64,000 nt of DNA from Manis javanica (taxonomy: Eukaryota; Chordata; Mammalia; Pholidota; Manidae), in contig NC_133164.1 of assembly GCF_040802235.1 (NCBI RefSeq), positions 110,440,302 through 110,504,301 on the forward strand. Reading direction: 5' to 3'. Shown piece by piece: positions 38,055 to 49,489 of the stretch (positions within the stretch are counted from its first letter, which is position 1; every line of letters begins with the position of its first letter). Position numbers and translations under genes: made by a program. The notes under the pieces were generated by a model. The model made no database searches, had not been told where the DNA came from, and saw only the letters and a list, made by a program, of their open reading frames with translations.

Positions 38055-38390
38055 TGCCAACTAAGCGATCCTGTCTACACCCTTCAATAGCTTCCCAGTG
38101 CTCTTGGGATAAGGATGAAACCCCAACCGTTGCCCCCCAAGTCCTATAGGAAGGCACCCCGCCTACCTGTAACCTTACCGGGGGCCTTTTCCCAGCTGTA
38201 TCTGCTCTACCACCTGGGCTTGCCTACCACCCGGCCTGTCTCAGCCCCTCATACATGCTTTTCCTTCACCTGGTAGCTTTTCAGCCCCATTCCTTTGTCT
38301 GGGTAATTCCTACCCCACCTTCGGAGCTCAGGCCAAACGTGCCTTCCTGGAGGGAATTTTCATGACAACCCTCGGTCAGGCCAGGTCGTT
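38055..38390 (+). mobile_element. L2 LINE fragment
   Basis: Reads 'ttcaatagcttcccagtgctcttggg', 'ggccttttcccagctgtatctgc', 'gctcaggccaaacgtgccttcctggaggg', matching the order of the L2 3' part ('ctccccattgc', 'ctcagctcaaatgtcacctcctcagag'). Confidence 0.6.
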
Positions 38391-38989
38391 ACAGCTGCCT
38401 AACAGCCCAGACTCAGCCAGCCCTCTGAGCTGTCTGACTCCCTCCGAGGCTCAAGTTAAAGCTCCCCTACCTCGAACCCTGACTGGCGCCCAGACTGCCG
38501 AGAGTCAAAGCCCTCTGGTTCCAATTGGAGGTCACTTCTGTTAGCGCTTGCTGCTTCCCTGTGACCTCTAAAGTCAAGCCAGCCGGCCTTTATCTGTACA
38601 GAAATCCTAGTCCTTTGCTGTTTCGCCGCACCTGTTCGCAGCTTTTGGACAAGAGGCCGTGCCTTCCCACATCCATTGCCAGGTTCAGAGGCCTTGGAGC
38701 GCTGCTTCTGATCACTTTTCCAAGCAATTAAAGGACAGCAAGGTAAAACCCCAAATGCAAAAACTCCCAACCCCCCAACCATTAGCCTACTCCCCAAAGG
38801 GACCACCATCAATTATGTTCTTTGTATCCTTCAAGGAAGAAAAGAAAAAGTATGCTATTATCACCAAGTAAATACATATAAAAATACACATACATCAGTA
38901 TTCATATCCTTTTTACTTGTAAATGTATCCTGATGTATTTTAGATTTGGAAGGCATGCAGTTAATCATGCTTATCCTAATTCTTGGTCT

Positions 38990-39330
38990 TTTTCTTTTCC
39001 TGTTTAAATATCTGCACAATATTATATTGTATGGCTATATTATTACATTTGCAATCCTGTATTATTTACTTAACCAGTTTACCATTAATATTTACTTTGT
39101 TTTCAGTTTTTTGCTCTTACAAAGAATGCTACAATTAACATTTTTATATGCATGTCTTATTGTACTTTTGTGAATTTATCTGTATCAGTGAATTTCCAGT
39201 CATAGGATTACTGGACCAAGAGAGATAAACTTGCAGTTTTAACAGATATTGTCAAATAATCCTTTTACAAGTAGACCATTAGGACTTCTAGTGACAGCAT
39301 TTGACAGTGGCGGATTGCCCAGGCACGACC
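38990..39330 (+). mobile_element. Ancient L1M-type LINE 3' fragment
   Basis: Reads 'ttacttaaccagtttaccattaata', 'ttttgctcttacaaagaatgctac', 'ataggattactggacc', the common L1M 3' landmarks on the + strand. Confidence 0.65.
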
Positions 39331-40279
39331 AATACCAAATATTGACCAGCTTTCTCAGTTTTCCTTATCTGCTCACTGAGAATTGCTATCTCATCTACAT
39401 TTCTATAATTATGGATGAAGTTAATCATGTTTTCTTGTCTGTAATCTCCATGTTCATATCTTTTCCTTTCCTGATTTTCCTCTTGAATTATCCAATATCG
39501 ATTTATATGAATGCCCTGTAAACTGAAGAAATGTGCCTATGTTCTGTGTTGCTATTTTTTTTGTGTCTTTTGATTTTATTATTTTAATCACTTAATGTTA
39601 GAATTTCTTGATTTTGGCTTTGTGTGCCATTCAGAATGCAGTCTTTGGCCTGAAATTATATACACTTTTATCAATTTTAAAGAGCTAGACAATTGCCATA
39701 GGCTCTTGTAAAAGATTCAGCCTAGTGTCTGTGGCTCCGCAGGCCCTTGAGTTATCACTGCTGTAAAGAAATGCTGACAGCTGACCTTCCTTTTGACAGC
39801 CCTAGCTGGGATTTTCCCCTGGGCACAAATTCAGCAACATAACCAATATATGTGAAGTTAATTCAGTTTTTTTTTCCTGGTTCCAAAGTCCTGTCAGAAT
39901 TCTTGGTTACTTTCTAATACCCTTTACACAACTTGGATGGAAGAAGACATCCATAAACTTGGGTCTAATTAAAATCCTGCTCTTAAAACCCAAGAATCTG
40001 TTGGAATGCTTTTCTGAAAGCTTTTAGAGAAAATGAAAATGACATCTCCAGTCATCTGTGGTCTTCTGTGTGTAGCTCCCTCAGCGGAGCCATTCCTGAG
40101 AGTAGTTGGGGCTTTGGGATGGCCTGGGGCAGCTCTCTATTTAGGGGGAAAAGGAGAAATGGGGGTGAGCCACACAGGTAGCTGCTGGAGGAGATCAGTA
40201 CCACATGAACCTGGGAAAATTCAACAGGTCTAGAGCTCTGGGATCTTGGAATTTTCCCCATGATGTTTCGCTTGTAATG

Positions 40280-40490
40280 TTCAGAATTTTGTAGTTCTTT
40301 AAAGCTTTCATGTAAATCAGCCCATTGCTGTTTTACCTAGCAATACAAGGAGAGTCATAATATGGTTCCTGATTTTTTATGTAGGAAAATGGAGGCTCAG
40401 AGGGTGGAAGGTTCCACAGCTAGGAAAAGTTATGGTGGCTTGCAGGTCTCTGTCTTAGGACTCTGATCCTTCCCCAGTCTCCCTGCCCTA
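40280..40490 (-). mobile_element. MIR SINE
   Basis: Reads 'tgtaggaaaatggaggctcagagggtgg', 'cacagctaggaaaagttatgg', 'cttaggactctgatcc', the reverse MIR order. Confidence 0.55.
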
Positions 40491-41084
40491 CTCGGTTGAT
40501 ATTGCCTTTGTGTAGTGGAAGAGCTGAGGTTAAATGCAACACTTTTATTAAAATCAGCATATACTCCAGGAATGAAGTAACTCTAAGAAAGCTGACCTTC
40601 AACTTTCAGAAAGAGCTGAGCCAGGTCAGCATATTAGCAACACGGGATCCATTCGGATAGGGCTGTCATCTAAAATACCGCATACCTGATTAAATTTGTG
40701 TTTCAGATAAGCAATAATATTTAGTATAAGCAGGCTCCAAATATTGTATGGGACATACTTATGCTAAAAAATTATTTATTTGAAATTAAATTCTAACTGG
40801 GTTCCTTGTGTTTTTATTTGCTACATCTGGCAGTTCTAACTGAGGAGAGACCGACCGTCTGTCAACAGATATAGCAAAATTTGTGATATTCTTGGTCTGA
40901 GGAGGTATTAGCTGAGTTGTAGCAGTAACTTTCCAATATAGAACCAGGGGAAGTCACCTTATAACACTTAAGATCTCATAGGAATACTTTCTCCCATTTT
41001 CCTTGGTACCAAACTAAAAAGTTAATAATGCTGTATGTATCAAAATCTTATTGTCTACAGAGATGGTCTTGCGTCATTGCTAAT

Positions 41085-41330
41085 AATGCAGAAAAAAAAG
41101 GAAGCACCCAACTTATTTCAAAATAGGGTTTTGATGAATAATAAACTCAGTCAATGGAACACCATGAAATAAACTAGAATCCACAGTTATTTTTAAGAGT
41201 GCGGGTACAGATACTCCTTGATGTGGAAGTATGTTGAGGATAGAATATTGAATGAGAACTGCAAGTTGCTAAATTATCATACTTTTGAGAAACAATTGTA
41301 TTTTGTCTATATTTTGTCTATTTAAAGCAC
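41085..41330 (+). mobile_element. L1M-type LINE fragment
   Basis: Contains 'tcaatggaacaccatgaaataaac' and 'gatactccttgatgtggaagtatgttgagg', resembling the 'atggaatactatgcagcc...gatatggaaagatctccaagat' part of old L1 3' UTRs. Confidence 0.5.
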
Positions 41331-43489
41331 ACATTTTCCCCTCATGTTTCAATGCCTCTGCAGTCAGTATGCCTTTAGGATTAACAGCATCATCACTGCT
41401 GTTGGCCAGACAGCAGACATGATGTTGTCATCTATGCACAGGTGACACTCAGTGATTGCTGGTCAGGGAGTCCCCTCAGTTGAGCCATCTGTGCTGTTGG
41501 TGCAACATATTTTGAGTTTGCCATTTAGAATGTCTTCCAAGATTCCACTGTGATTCAGCATGGAAATGAGAAGTTACTGTCTATGCAGAAGCATGAAAAC
41601 CAAGTAGAAGGGACCCAATTTGATTTTAGTGATTCACATTTATCTTTTTGTCATGGAGAAATTATCAGTTACATATTTTCTTGCAAAGCAACAAATAACC
41701 AAGTGCTTTACAGAACCCAAGAAAAGACACTCACAAGTCAATAAAGGGGTGCTGTACTTTGTTCCTGAGAAATGTTCAAAAGGAATGCCTCTCACAGGTC
41801 AAGCAAAGCAACTGAAGACAAGGGATGTGTTCTTGGGCCGGTTAACCCGGGATAGAGAAGGCTGGGAAGACCTAGGGAGGAGAGCCCAGCCCAGCCTCTG
41901 GGGACTACAGCTGCCATGTCTGTCCTGCTGACCTCTGATCCAGTTCAGGCTGGGACCCAGGCAGCTAAAGCAAAAGGCAGGGAAAGACTGAGAAAGCACC
42001 ACATGTGCCTGGGACCCTCCAACCTGTCCCTGTCCAGGGGCCAATGCAGCTATTTGAGCAGGAGGAAGAGGAATGGTCGTGAGCAAGAGGGCACAAATAG
42101 GCAGGTATGGCGCCACCACTTGATTAGCATTTTTCTGTTATCTTGAACTTGTCCTGGTTGCTTGGAGACTCGGGGCTGAGGTCAATGCCTAGATTGGCCC
42201 TCTGGGCTGGCCCCAAACTTCTGACCCAAGGGTCCCTCTTCCCCAGTAAAATGAGGAAGCCCAGAACCAGGCTTTATGAGTGCCTCCCTCCCACAGAGGC
42301 TGGGCTGGGCTGGGCCTGAGACCACAGCTCTGACCCCTGAGTCCCATCTCTGCCATTCCCTGAGGGGCTTGTGTTCATACCATCTCAATTACAGGGTTAG
42401 TGACAATTTAAAGCCTGCCTCTTCAAGTCAGTCATGAGCCCCTTGAGCCTTGCCCTTTGCCTGATGTGAGCAGTCAGTGGTCGTCTGTCCACTCTGCCAA
42501 AAGTTCACTGCCAGGCTCAGGGTGGGTGCTCCACTTAAACACTCCTGGACTGGATTTATGTGCTAACCACTCTAACCCCACAACCTAACATGTGGACCCC
42601 AGGAGTCGATGCGGAAGCCGGGTGGGGCAGCAGCAGAGGAGGAGGGAAGGGGACTGCATGGTACTGTCTCAGGAGTCCAGGGGTGATGTTAAGACCCCTG
42701 ATCAAAGAACCAGTCTGGCATGTGGCTCAGAGAATTCTGGAGTCTTGGCTCTGTAACAGAAGACAAACTACCCTGCGATTCATTCTTTGCCCGGCTCCAA
42801 AACAAAGTGAAACAGAAAGCAGCTGCAGCCAGGACAGAAAGCAAATCAATTAACTTAATTTTTCAAAAAGTCATCACAATGAACCCTGTTTTAACTCAGA
42901 GTAATTCCTGGGTTGATTCTATCAATGTCTAAGTGAGCCAGGAAGGGGTGATTGAAGAGGAAACGATGAGAGTTTTATTGGGAGGGGCTGGTGGCCAGAC
43001 CTCGAGAGAATGCCTCCTTGGGCAAGGCACTGGGGGCAAGGCCGTGGGGGTGACCGGGGAGAGCAAGGAGAGAAGAGGGGGAAGAGACCAGCCTGCACAG
43101 AGAGGTGGCGTCAGTGCTTCTTTAGAGAACTCCCCATCAAAGCGGGGTCTCTGAGAAATACACTCAGGGCTGGGCACAAAGCCCCAGTGCATGTGAGGAA
43201 TGTAGCCGGGCTGTAGACCCAAACTTCTCAGCCTAAGCGCTGGACTTGGAAGGAGACAGAGGGAACATTATTACACTGACCAAACGGTCCAGAATTTCCT
43301 GCCAGGTTTCATTTTCCAGGATACCATGCAAGGATGTATGTTGCTTTTTCAACTGGCCTTGGCCTTCAAGAAAATGATAGCAGAGACCGCCAGCCTGAAA
43401 TGCATTTGAGATTGTCCAGAGTATGTGCTTAAGATCCTGCACACAAGTTACAATGGGTGAACGGTTTTCCACAGCACCAAGCATTTCTC

Positions 43490-44235
43490 AGACACCAGCC
43501 AAGTGTCCTATGATTCAACTCAATTCTAACACTATCTTCCTGGAAATAGTATCTGACCCTGCAGGTCAAGGGCTCGGTCTCACATGACTCCCCCACAGCA
43601 CACACACTTCAGATGCCAGTTACAAGGCAAGTTGTCTTCTGTGCTTCTGACAGAAGGGCTGTTGATCGGAGCTTCCCATGCCCCACTCCTTGCTAGAGTG
43701 GCTCACAGAACTCAGAGAAATATTTTACCTACTAGATCACTGGTTTATGATAAAAGAATATAATTCAGGAACAGCCAGAGGGCAGAAATGCCTCGGGCAA
43801 GCATGGAAAAAGGGGAACAGATTTTCCATGCCTGTTCAGGCACGCGCTCTCTCAGTTCCACGTGTTCACCAACCTGAAAGCTCTCTGAACCCTATCCTTT
43901 CGGGTTCTTATGGAGGCTTCATACACAGTCATGACTGACTAATTCTTTGGTCGTTGGCAATTGATTGAATCACCACTAATCCTCCCCTCTCCTGAGGTCC
44001 AGACCTGGGGCAGAAACCCTCAAACCACATGGTTAGAGTCCCAGACAACCAACCCCCATCCTTTGGTTACTTAGGCCAGCGCTTTCCAAAAGTAATTGCA
44101 TTAACACAGCAAAAGGCACCTTTATAACATTTATCACTTGGGAAATTCCATTCTAAGGTTTTAGGATCTCTGTGCCAGAAATGGGGACAATAACCAAATA
44201 CACATTTATTATTATAAATCACAATGTCAGTGCAT
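43490..44235 (+). mobile_element. Ancient ERVL-like solo LTR
   Basis: Long-terminal-repeat relic without internal genes. The central and right parts read 'agagtggctcacagaactcagag', 'ttcttatggaggcttcatac', 'ttaggatctctgtgccagaaatgggg' and end in 'ttattataaatcacaatgtc', which fits an old ERVL-class LTR. I tentatively think of the MER21 group, but the family name and left edge are uncertain. There is no coding capacity. Confidence 0.5.
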
Positions 44236-44996
44236 CCTTTCCTTTAGCCCTTAGAAGTCTACATGACTTTGGGATTATGCACAGGAGCCTCCTAATGCCC
44301 CTGGAGAGGTGTGAGGGCAAAAGGGTAATTCTGTAAAGCCGGCCCTAGTCCAGGGAGAGAGCTGCCTAGGAGACAGCATGAACGAATGAATGCATCAGCT
44401 AAGCCCTTTCATCACGTGGCAGCTCATGAAATAACTGCTTTTTCCAGATGAATTCCCCAGTGATAGGAGAAGGGGGTGCCATCAGAAGAAGTCACCAAAG
44501 CTGAGAAGAAGAGCTGAGATTGGCCCCTCTATCTTCAGGAGCTGTGATCTGTGACTCAGCGTTGGGCCTGGATGTCGGCCGTCCACAAGGACGGACTCCT
44601 TACTCCCAGTACCTTCTCAGGAAAGGAGTCCCAGAGCTTTGCTGCTGCAGAGGCCCACTCTCTCCGTCCACATTTCCTGGGCTCACTCAGAGTACAAATG
44701 CTCCAGGGGACAGGTTCGTGGTTTGTAAAACACCACAACTGAACATCTGGCTGAAGATCATAGACCAGGTCAGAAGTGATGTGACTCCAGAGTTTGTCCA
44801 TAGTGCCCAGAGTTTGGAACCACTCTTGGAAAAGGCAGAGCCACGCTGTTGCTCAGACAAACAGAGCTGCAGAGAGCAGACTTTCCCCAGAAAAGTGGGC
44901 TTCAAGTCCTAGCCTTGACACATACTAGCTGTGTCTTGGAGCTATTTCCTCATTTCAAAACTGAAAAAGCATGATCAAAGATGTTGTAAGGATTTG

Positions 44997-45232
44997 ATAA
45001 TAATAATATTTACTAGTGTTTACCTGAGCCAGGCACTATTCCACACACTTTATATAAATTCATTTAATGCTCAGGATGCCCTAACGAAGCAGGCTCTACT
45101 ACTAATACAAATCTATAAATGAGGAAACTGAGGCACAGAGAAGTTAAGTAGCTTGCTCAAGGCCATACAGCTGGTAAGTGAGAGGGGCTGAGGTCCGAAC
45201 TCAGGTGGTCTAGCTCCAGGGTTAAGCTGTTA
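44997..45232 (-). mobile_element. MIR SINE, nearly full length
   Basis: Reads 'gagccaggcactattccacacac', 'aaatgaggaaactgaggcacagagaagttaag', 'gccatacagctggtaagtg', 'ggtccgaactcaggtggtctagctccaggg'. The best-preserved MIR in the window. Confidence 0.85.
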
Positions 45233-45599
45233 ATAACTATACTATGTAAGAACAACACTGTCAAATAGAAAGGGGTGGAGAGTAAAAGGAATTTAAATGA
45301 ATGTATTGCATAGATTTTCCAACAGACAATATCCCCCCACATTTGAATGTCTTGGAAATCTTAATGTGTGTTATTTGAAGAATTCTTAGAGTCAGTTAGT
45401 TAGGAAAAGAATTTAAGGTGGAGCTGATTCTTGAATAATTATTCTGATTCCAATTCTAAGTTTTGTCCTCTTTATTGAAAATAATTACACTCAAAAGTAT
45501 TTCTTTTCAACCCGCTGTAGCTGATGTATAGGCACACACATACTGGAACTCTGAAAACCAGTGTGTAGGAGTCTGCAAACGGCCTGCCGCACACATCTG

Positions 45600-46062
45600 C
45601 ATCTGGTAACTCTCCCCCCATCAAACTGTCCCAGAGTACGGGCTTTCGTACTGTTTGGGGCCACCCCTGAGCACCCACACCTCTGCCTGGCAACGCCCCT
45701 CCGACAGTGTCCTCATGGGGCACTTCTTAGGCTCCCTCTGCTGTCTGCTCAAATCCTCCTGTAGTGGGGCCTGGCTTACCACACTATTTTAACTTGCGTC
45801 CTTCTCCAAAACTCACCACCCTCTTTTATTTCCCCTCCTCTGCCTCCTTTTACTTATTTTGTTTATTGCTTGCCTCCTTTTGAATGTAAACTCCATGAAG
45901 GAAGGTGTTTCTGTCTGGTTTTGTTGCTTAGCTGGTGGTTTTTGCAGCTGTACACCCAGGATTTAAATAGTGCTGAGGACATTATGGCCTTCAACAAATC
46001 TCTTGGATGGATGGATGGATGGATGGTTGGATGGGTGGATGAATGAATGAATGAATGAATGA
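45600..46062 (+). mobile_element. L2 LINE 3' end with repeat tail
   Basis: Reads 'ttttatttcccctcctctgcc', 'tttgaatgtaaactccatgaaggaagg', then a weak 'gtgctgaggacattatggcc' and finally a TGGA/TGAA array, which grew out of the L2 TGAA tail. Confidence 0.6.
46004..46062. repeat. (TGGA)n/(TGAA)n microsatellite
   Basis: Tandem four-base units: TGGA copies with TGGT/TGGG variants, then five TGAA units. Seen directly. Confidence 0.9.
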
Positions 46063-46360
46063 GGAGGAGGACTCTTTGGAGAGCCTTGTTTGATGCGTAA
46101 GGAAGATTTACGTGCTCATTTTCCAATGGAGGAGGGAAGCCAGGCAGGTGTACAAGGGCCTCTAGGCCATCTAGGCCTTCACTCACTAGATGTCCTAAAG
46201 AAGTGGCCGCTCTCTGAGAAAACTATGGTGGAAACATAACATTTTGACAGGCCTCGAGAGCATCTAGATCGATTTTGTCATTTAAACAATGGGGAAAGAA
46301 GAACCAAATGCAAGGCCTGGATCTTCACTGGATCAGAGTTTAGAAAAAAAAGAAGAAAAC

Positions 46361-46512
46361 AGAGAGGAAGAAAAGGAAGGAAGGAGGGAAGGAAGGAAGG
46401 AAGGAAGGAAGGAAGGAGGGAAGGAGGGAAGGGAGGGAGGGAGGGAGGGAGGGAAGGAAGGAGGGAGGGAGGAGGGAAGGAGGGAGGGAGGGAGGGAGGG
46501 AAAGAAGAAAAA
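46361..46512. repeat. (GGAA/GGGA)n purine tract, 152 nt
   Basis: An uninterrupted run of A and G on the + strand, built from GGAA and GGGA units. It can form triplex DNA, carries many GGAA (ETS-core) units and is likely polymorphic. The open frames across it in both directions are an artefact of the repeat. Confidence 0.95.
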
Positions 46513-47204
46513 CATCTCTAAAAGAGACCAGAGATAATTGGGAAATCTGAAAATATTAGCTAAACATTAGATATTATTAGGGAATTACTGTTAATTAAGC
46601 TCTGATGACGGTACTCAGGTTAAGTGGAATATAGAATAATCTTGCTCTTCGGGGATATGTGCTGAAGTGTTCAGGGGAGAATCATGATTCCGCCCCTTGT
46701 CTTCAGCTGCCCCTGGGGAGGCATAAAGGCCTATAAGCCCCATCCATGCTGTGACCCTCCCGTGTCACCAGCAGCCAGGACCCTTCCCCCGCCTCACGTC
46801 TACCAGAGTTCTGGGCCTGTTTCCACCATAAAGTAGGACCTTTAGTGGGAGAAGATGGCCTGGGTGTAACTTCAGTGATGAAGCCAGGACTAGCTGCCAA
46901 CATCCTATGTTTTCACCGCTGTCCTGGATGGTGACATTGGTTCAAGAGTAATTTTGATTCTCTTGGTGGCAGATCTGCGGCGACGGCCGGTCATCGTCCA
47001 GTCCCTCTGCAGGGCTCTCTCCCTCATGGTAAATCAGCAACTCCGGTCTTTTCCTTTACTTGCCTAAATAACCAGTTAGTCCATACGGCTCATGACCTTG
47101 CAATTTCTCAATATCCATCTTTGATTTTCTCTATTTATTCATAAAAACCAATCCATCTCCTATCTCACCTAAGGTTTCAGAGCTAATGATAAGCGAGTAT
47201 TCTC

Positions 47205-47300
47205 AGCTTTGCTTCACACACAGGAAAACTAAAGTCTCAGAAATACAAAGTGTCTTGTCCAAAGGCAAACAGCCAAAATGGCAAAGAATCTTAAATGAAA
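47205..47300 (-). mobile_element. MIR SINE fragment
   Basis: Reads 'cacaggaaaactaaagtctcag', 'gtcttgtccaaaggcaaacagcc', a diverged reverse MIR core. Confidence 0.45.
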
Positions 47301-49226
47301 CCTTGGCTTCCCAGTTCCCAAGCTTCCACCTCCGTCCTGGCAGACATTTGGCATTCTTCATTGGATCTGATCACTTTTTTTCCATTTCAGAAAGCCTGTG
47401 GCTCAGAGCAGGAAGATGAGAAAACCAGGCAGTGACCCCCCTGGGGGCGGGGCCTGCTTCCAGCCTCAACCGGTGGAAAATTACCTGATTTTGTTTCTCA
47501 CTGTTTGTGAGGCCTAATTTTGCAGGCTGTATCTGAATACAAACATTAGGGATTCAGGCACATTCCAAGATGAACTTCAACCTTGCAGGATTCACATCTA
47601 TCTTATCTTAAAAGAATACATCCCTTTTTATTTAAAGAAAAAGTCCCCGTTAAAGGTAGCCGAGGTGGGGGTTGTGTGATCTGCCAGAGATGCTTGTTAA
47701 GGATTACAAATAGGACAAGATGTCCTTTCTTAGACATCCAGAATCTTGCAAGTACCATGGCTGGGAACTTAAGAAAATCACCTGAAAGTTGAATATGTGT
47801 CTCTGTCATGGTTTTTCCAAATGAAACGAAAATTGTCTCGACAAAAATACATTAACTTTCACCGACCAAGAGAAGCTGATGAAAGTGACTCAATGTTCGG
47901 GGTGGTGAGGCCTGGGAGTGGGAGGGATTTGTCCTGCCCTTTGAAAGAATCTGTCCATGGGGGACTCTAGGGAGTCGGTTTCACATTAAAGGAGAAAAAC
48001 CAACAGGAATTCCAAAAAGTAATGTGATGACTGTACCCAGGAGAAGCAACTTCAAAAGAGCAAAGCAAGTTACCATAGACAGTGCCAGTAAGCAGACCTT
48101 TAAAAAAATCCTGTCGCTGCCGTTACCCATGGAATAAGGCGCATTCAGGGGCCCGGCGATTTCCACGCATCTCCTAGGAATGTTTCTCCCACTGCAGGAT
48201 GAACATTTGGGCCTTTACCATATGAGTGTGCTGGCCTTTGGGAGATCACAGCCAATCAATCCCTCAGCCCTCCTGGGAAGGCCCTAGTCTTTCTAGGAGA
48301 GTGTTTGCAGGATGACCAAAGGTGGTCCAAGGGGAGGGGTCTCCCCAGGCACGTGCAGAGCCGTAGCAGGACCAAATAGCAGAGGCAACTTGGGGCTCAT
48401 TTCTAGAGATCAGTTCATAGGGGAAAACAAAGAAAGAAAAAACCATACATATACAGCTTTCCTCTTTCACCTGAGAAGAAATGCTACTACAAATAAGTGT
48501 AGGGCACAAGGGCAATACCTGTGGGTTAAGGCTGCCCATTTCCTCAGATCTTCATGAGCTTCAAGCAGGAGACACAGACCTCACTTGAGATTGCATGTAT
48601 TACTACAGAAGGTAACTTCCAAAACTAAAGAAAGCAAAATAACAAAGTGGCCTGTGGAGGGAAAGAAATGATGGGAGACATTAAAAATAATAGCAGTTGA
48701 TAGACTTCATGTAGGACCATTGGCAGCCTCCAGTGGTTGTGTATGTCACTGCTTTTGTATGGGTCTGTGCTCCCTAGCAGATGGCAAACATCAGTAGTCT
48801 TACTCATTCCTGTGTTAGCAGAGCTTAGCAGATAAGGAGGAGCTTAATAAATGTTGACGTGAACAAATAAATAGATAGTAACCACGTCAAAAATGATCAG
48901 TTCAAGAAGAGAACGAGATTGGCTTCCAAATATTGGTCAAGAGCTTAAAGTAGGATGAGCCAAGGATATATTTGATTGACAAGGTTCATATGACCAGGTG
49001 ACTTTTCTAGGTCTAGAAATCTGAGGAGGTGACCATGTAATAAGAGACAGCCTTCTTGGAAGGAATGAGTTAAATATGTTTAAACCTAGGTTCCTGGGGG
49101 AAGAACATGTCCTCTGGGAGCCACGGCCTGCTCTACCCCACTGGCCTCCATGTCTGCCTGCGCTGTGCACCCCTCACAGCAGAGCAGGGACGCCACGCCG
49201 GGCTTTCCAGTCTTGCTTAGTGTGCT

Positions 49227-49351
49227 TGGCCAAAGGTGACGATGACTTAGTGGGCTAAGGTCGTGCCCTCCCTCCCTTCAAATCAATAATTTAATGTGAC
49301 TTATCAGAAAGAGAAAGAACTGTTTACTTTAAAACTCTGGATCCCATAAAG
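49227..49351 (+). promoter_or_regulatory. MIR122: Likely MIR122 liver promoter
   Basis: In 125 bases there are an HNF4-type DR1 (TGGCCAAAGGTGA, 49227-49239), an HNF1-like site (ATCAATAATTTAA, 49282-49294), a GATA-like CTTATC (49300-49305), a FOXA site TGTTTAC (49321-49327) and a TATA-like CATAAAG (49345-49351). This puts the start site near 49375, about 4.8 kb before mir-122. Published work places the human and mouse pri-miR-122 promoter about 5 kb upstream and driven by HNF4A, HNF1A, FOXA and C/EBP factors. Motifs are seen; promoter function is inferred. Confidence 0.6.
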
Positions 49352-49374
49352 GGAGAGGGTAAAGGCCTAAAACC

Positions 49375-49489
49375 CACAGAAGCTCAGGGCTGCGCCCGCA
49401 GCCGCCCACACAGGCAGCAGACACGCAGAGGGGAGGCACCATCCTGCTGGCCAGAGGCCCTGGGCTGGGGAAGACAGAGCTGACTGCAG
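49375..49489 (+). ncRNA. MIR122HG: Predicted exon 1 of pri-miR-122 host RNA (hcr)
   Basis: The start is set about 25-30 bases after the TATA-like box; the end is a consensus donor CTGCAG/GTAAGT at 49489/49490. No long reading frame runs through it. The liver hcr transcript is known to be spliced and non-coding and to carry miR-122. The start position is uncertain by tens of bases. Confidence 0.5.

Larger units (their letters stand above)
21011..49226. other. Intergenic region between NEDD4L and MIR122
   Basis: About 28 kb without a convincing gene. It holds L2, MIR, L1M and LTR relics and simple repeats, listed separately. Open frames up to 213 codons occur but have no recognisable protein similarity, overlap each other on both strands, and in places run through transposon remnants. 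Confidence 0.75.

Noticed and set aside
46289-46537. Open frames through the purine tract on both strands
   Set aside because: They encode only Glu/Gly/Arg/Lys or Pro/Ser/Leu/Phe low complexity from the repeat.
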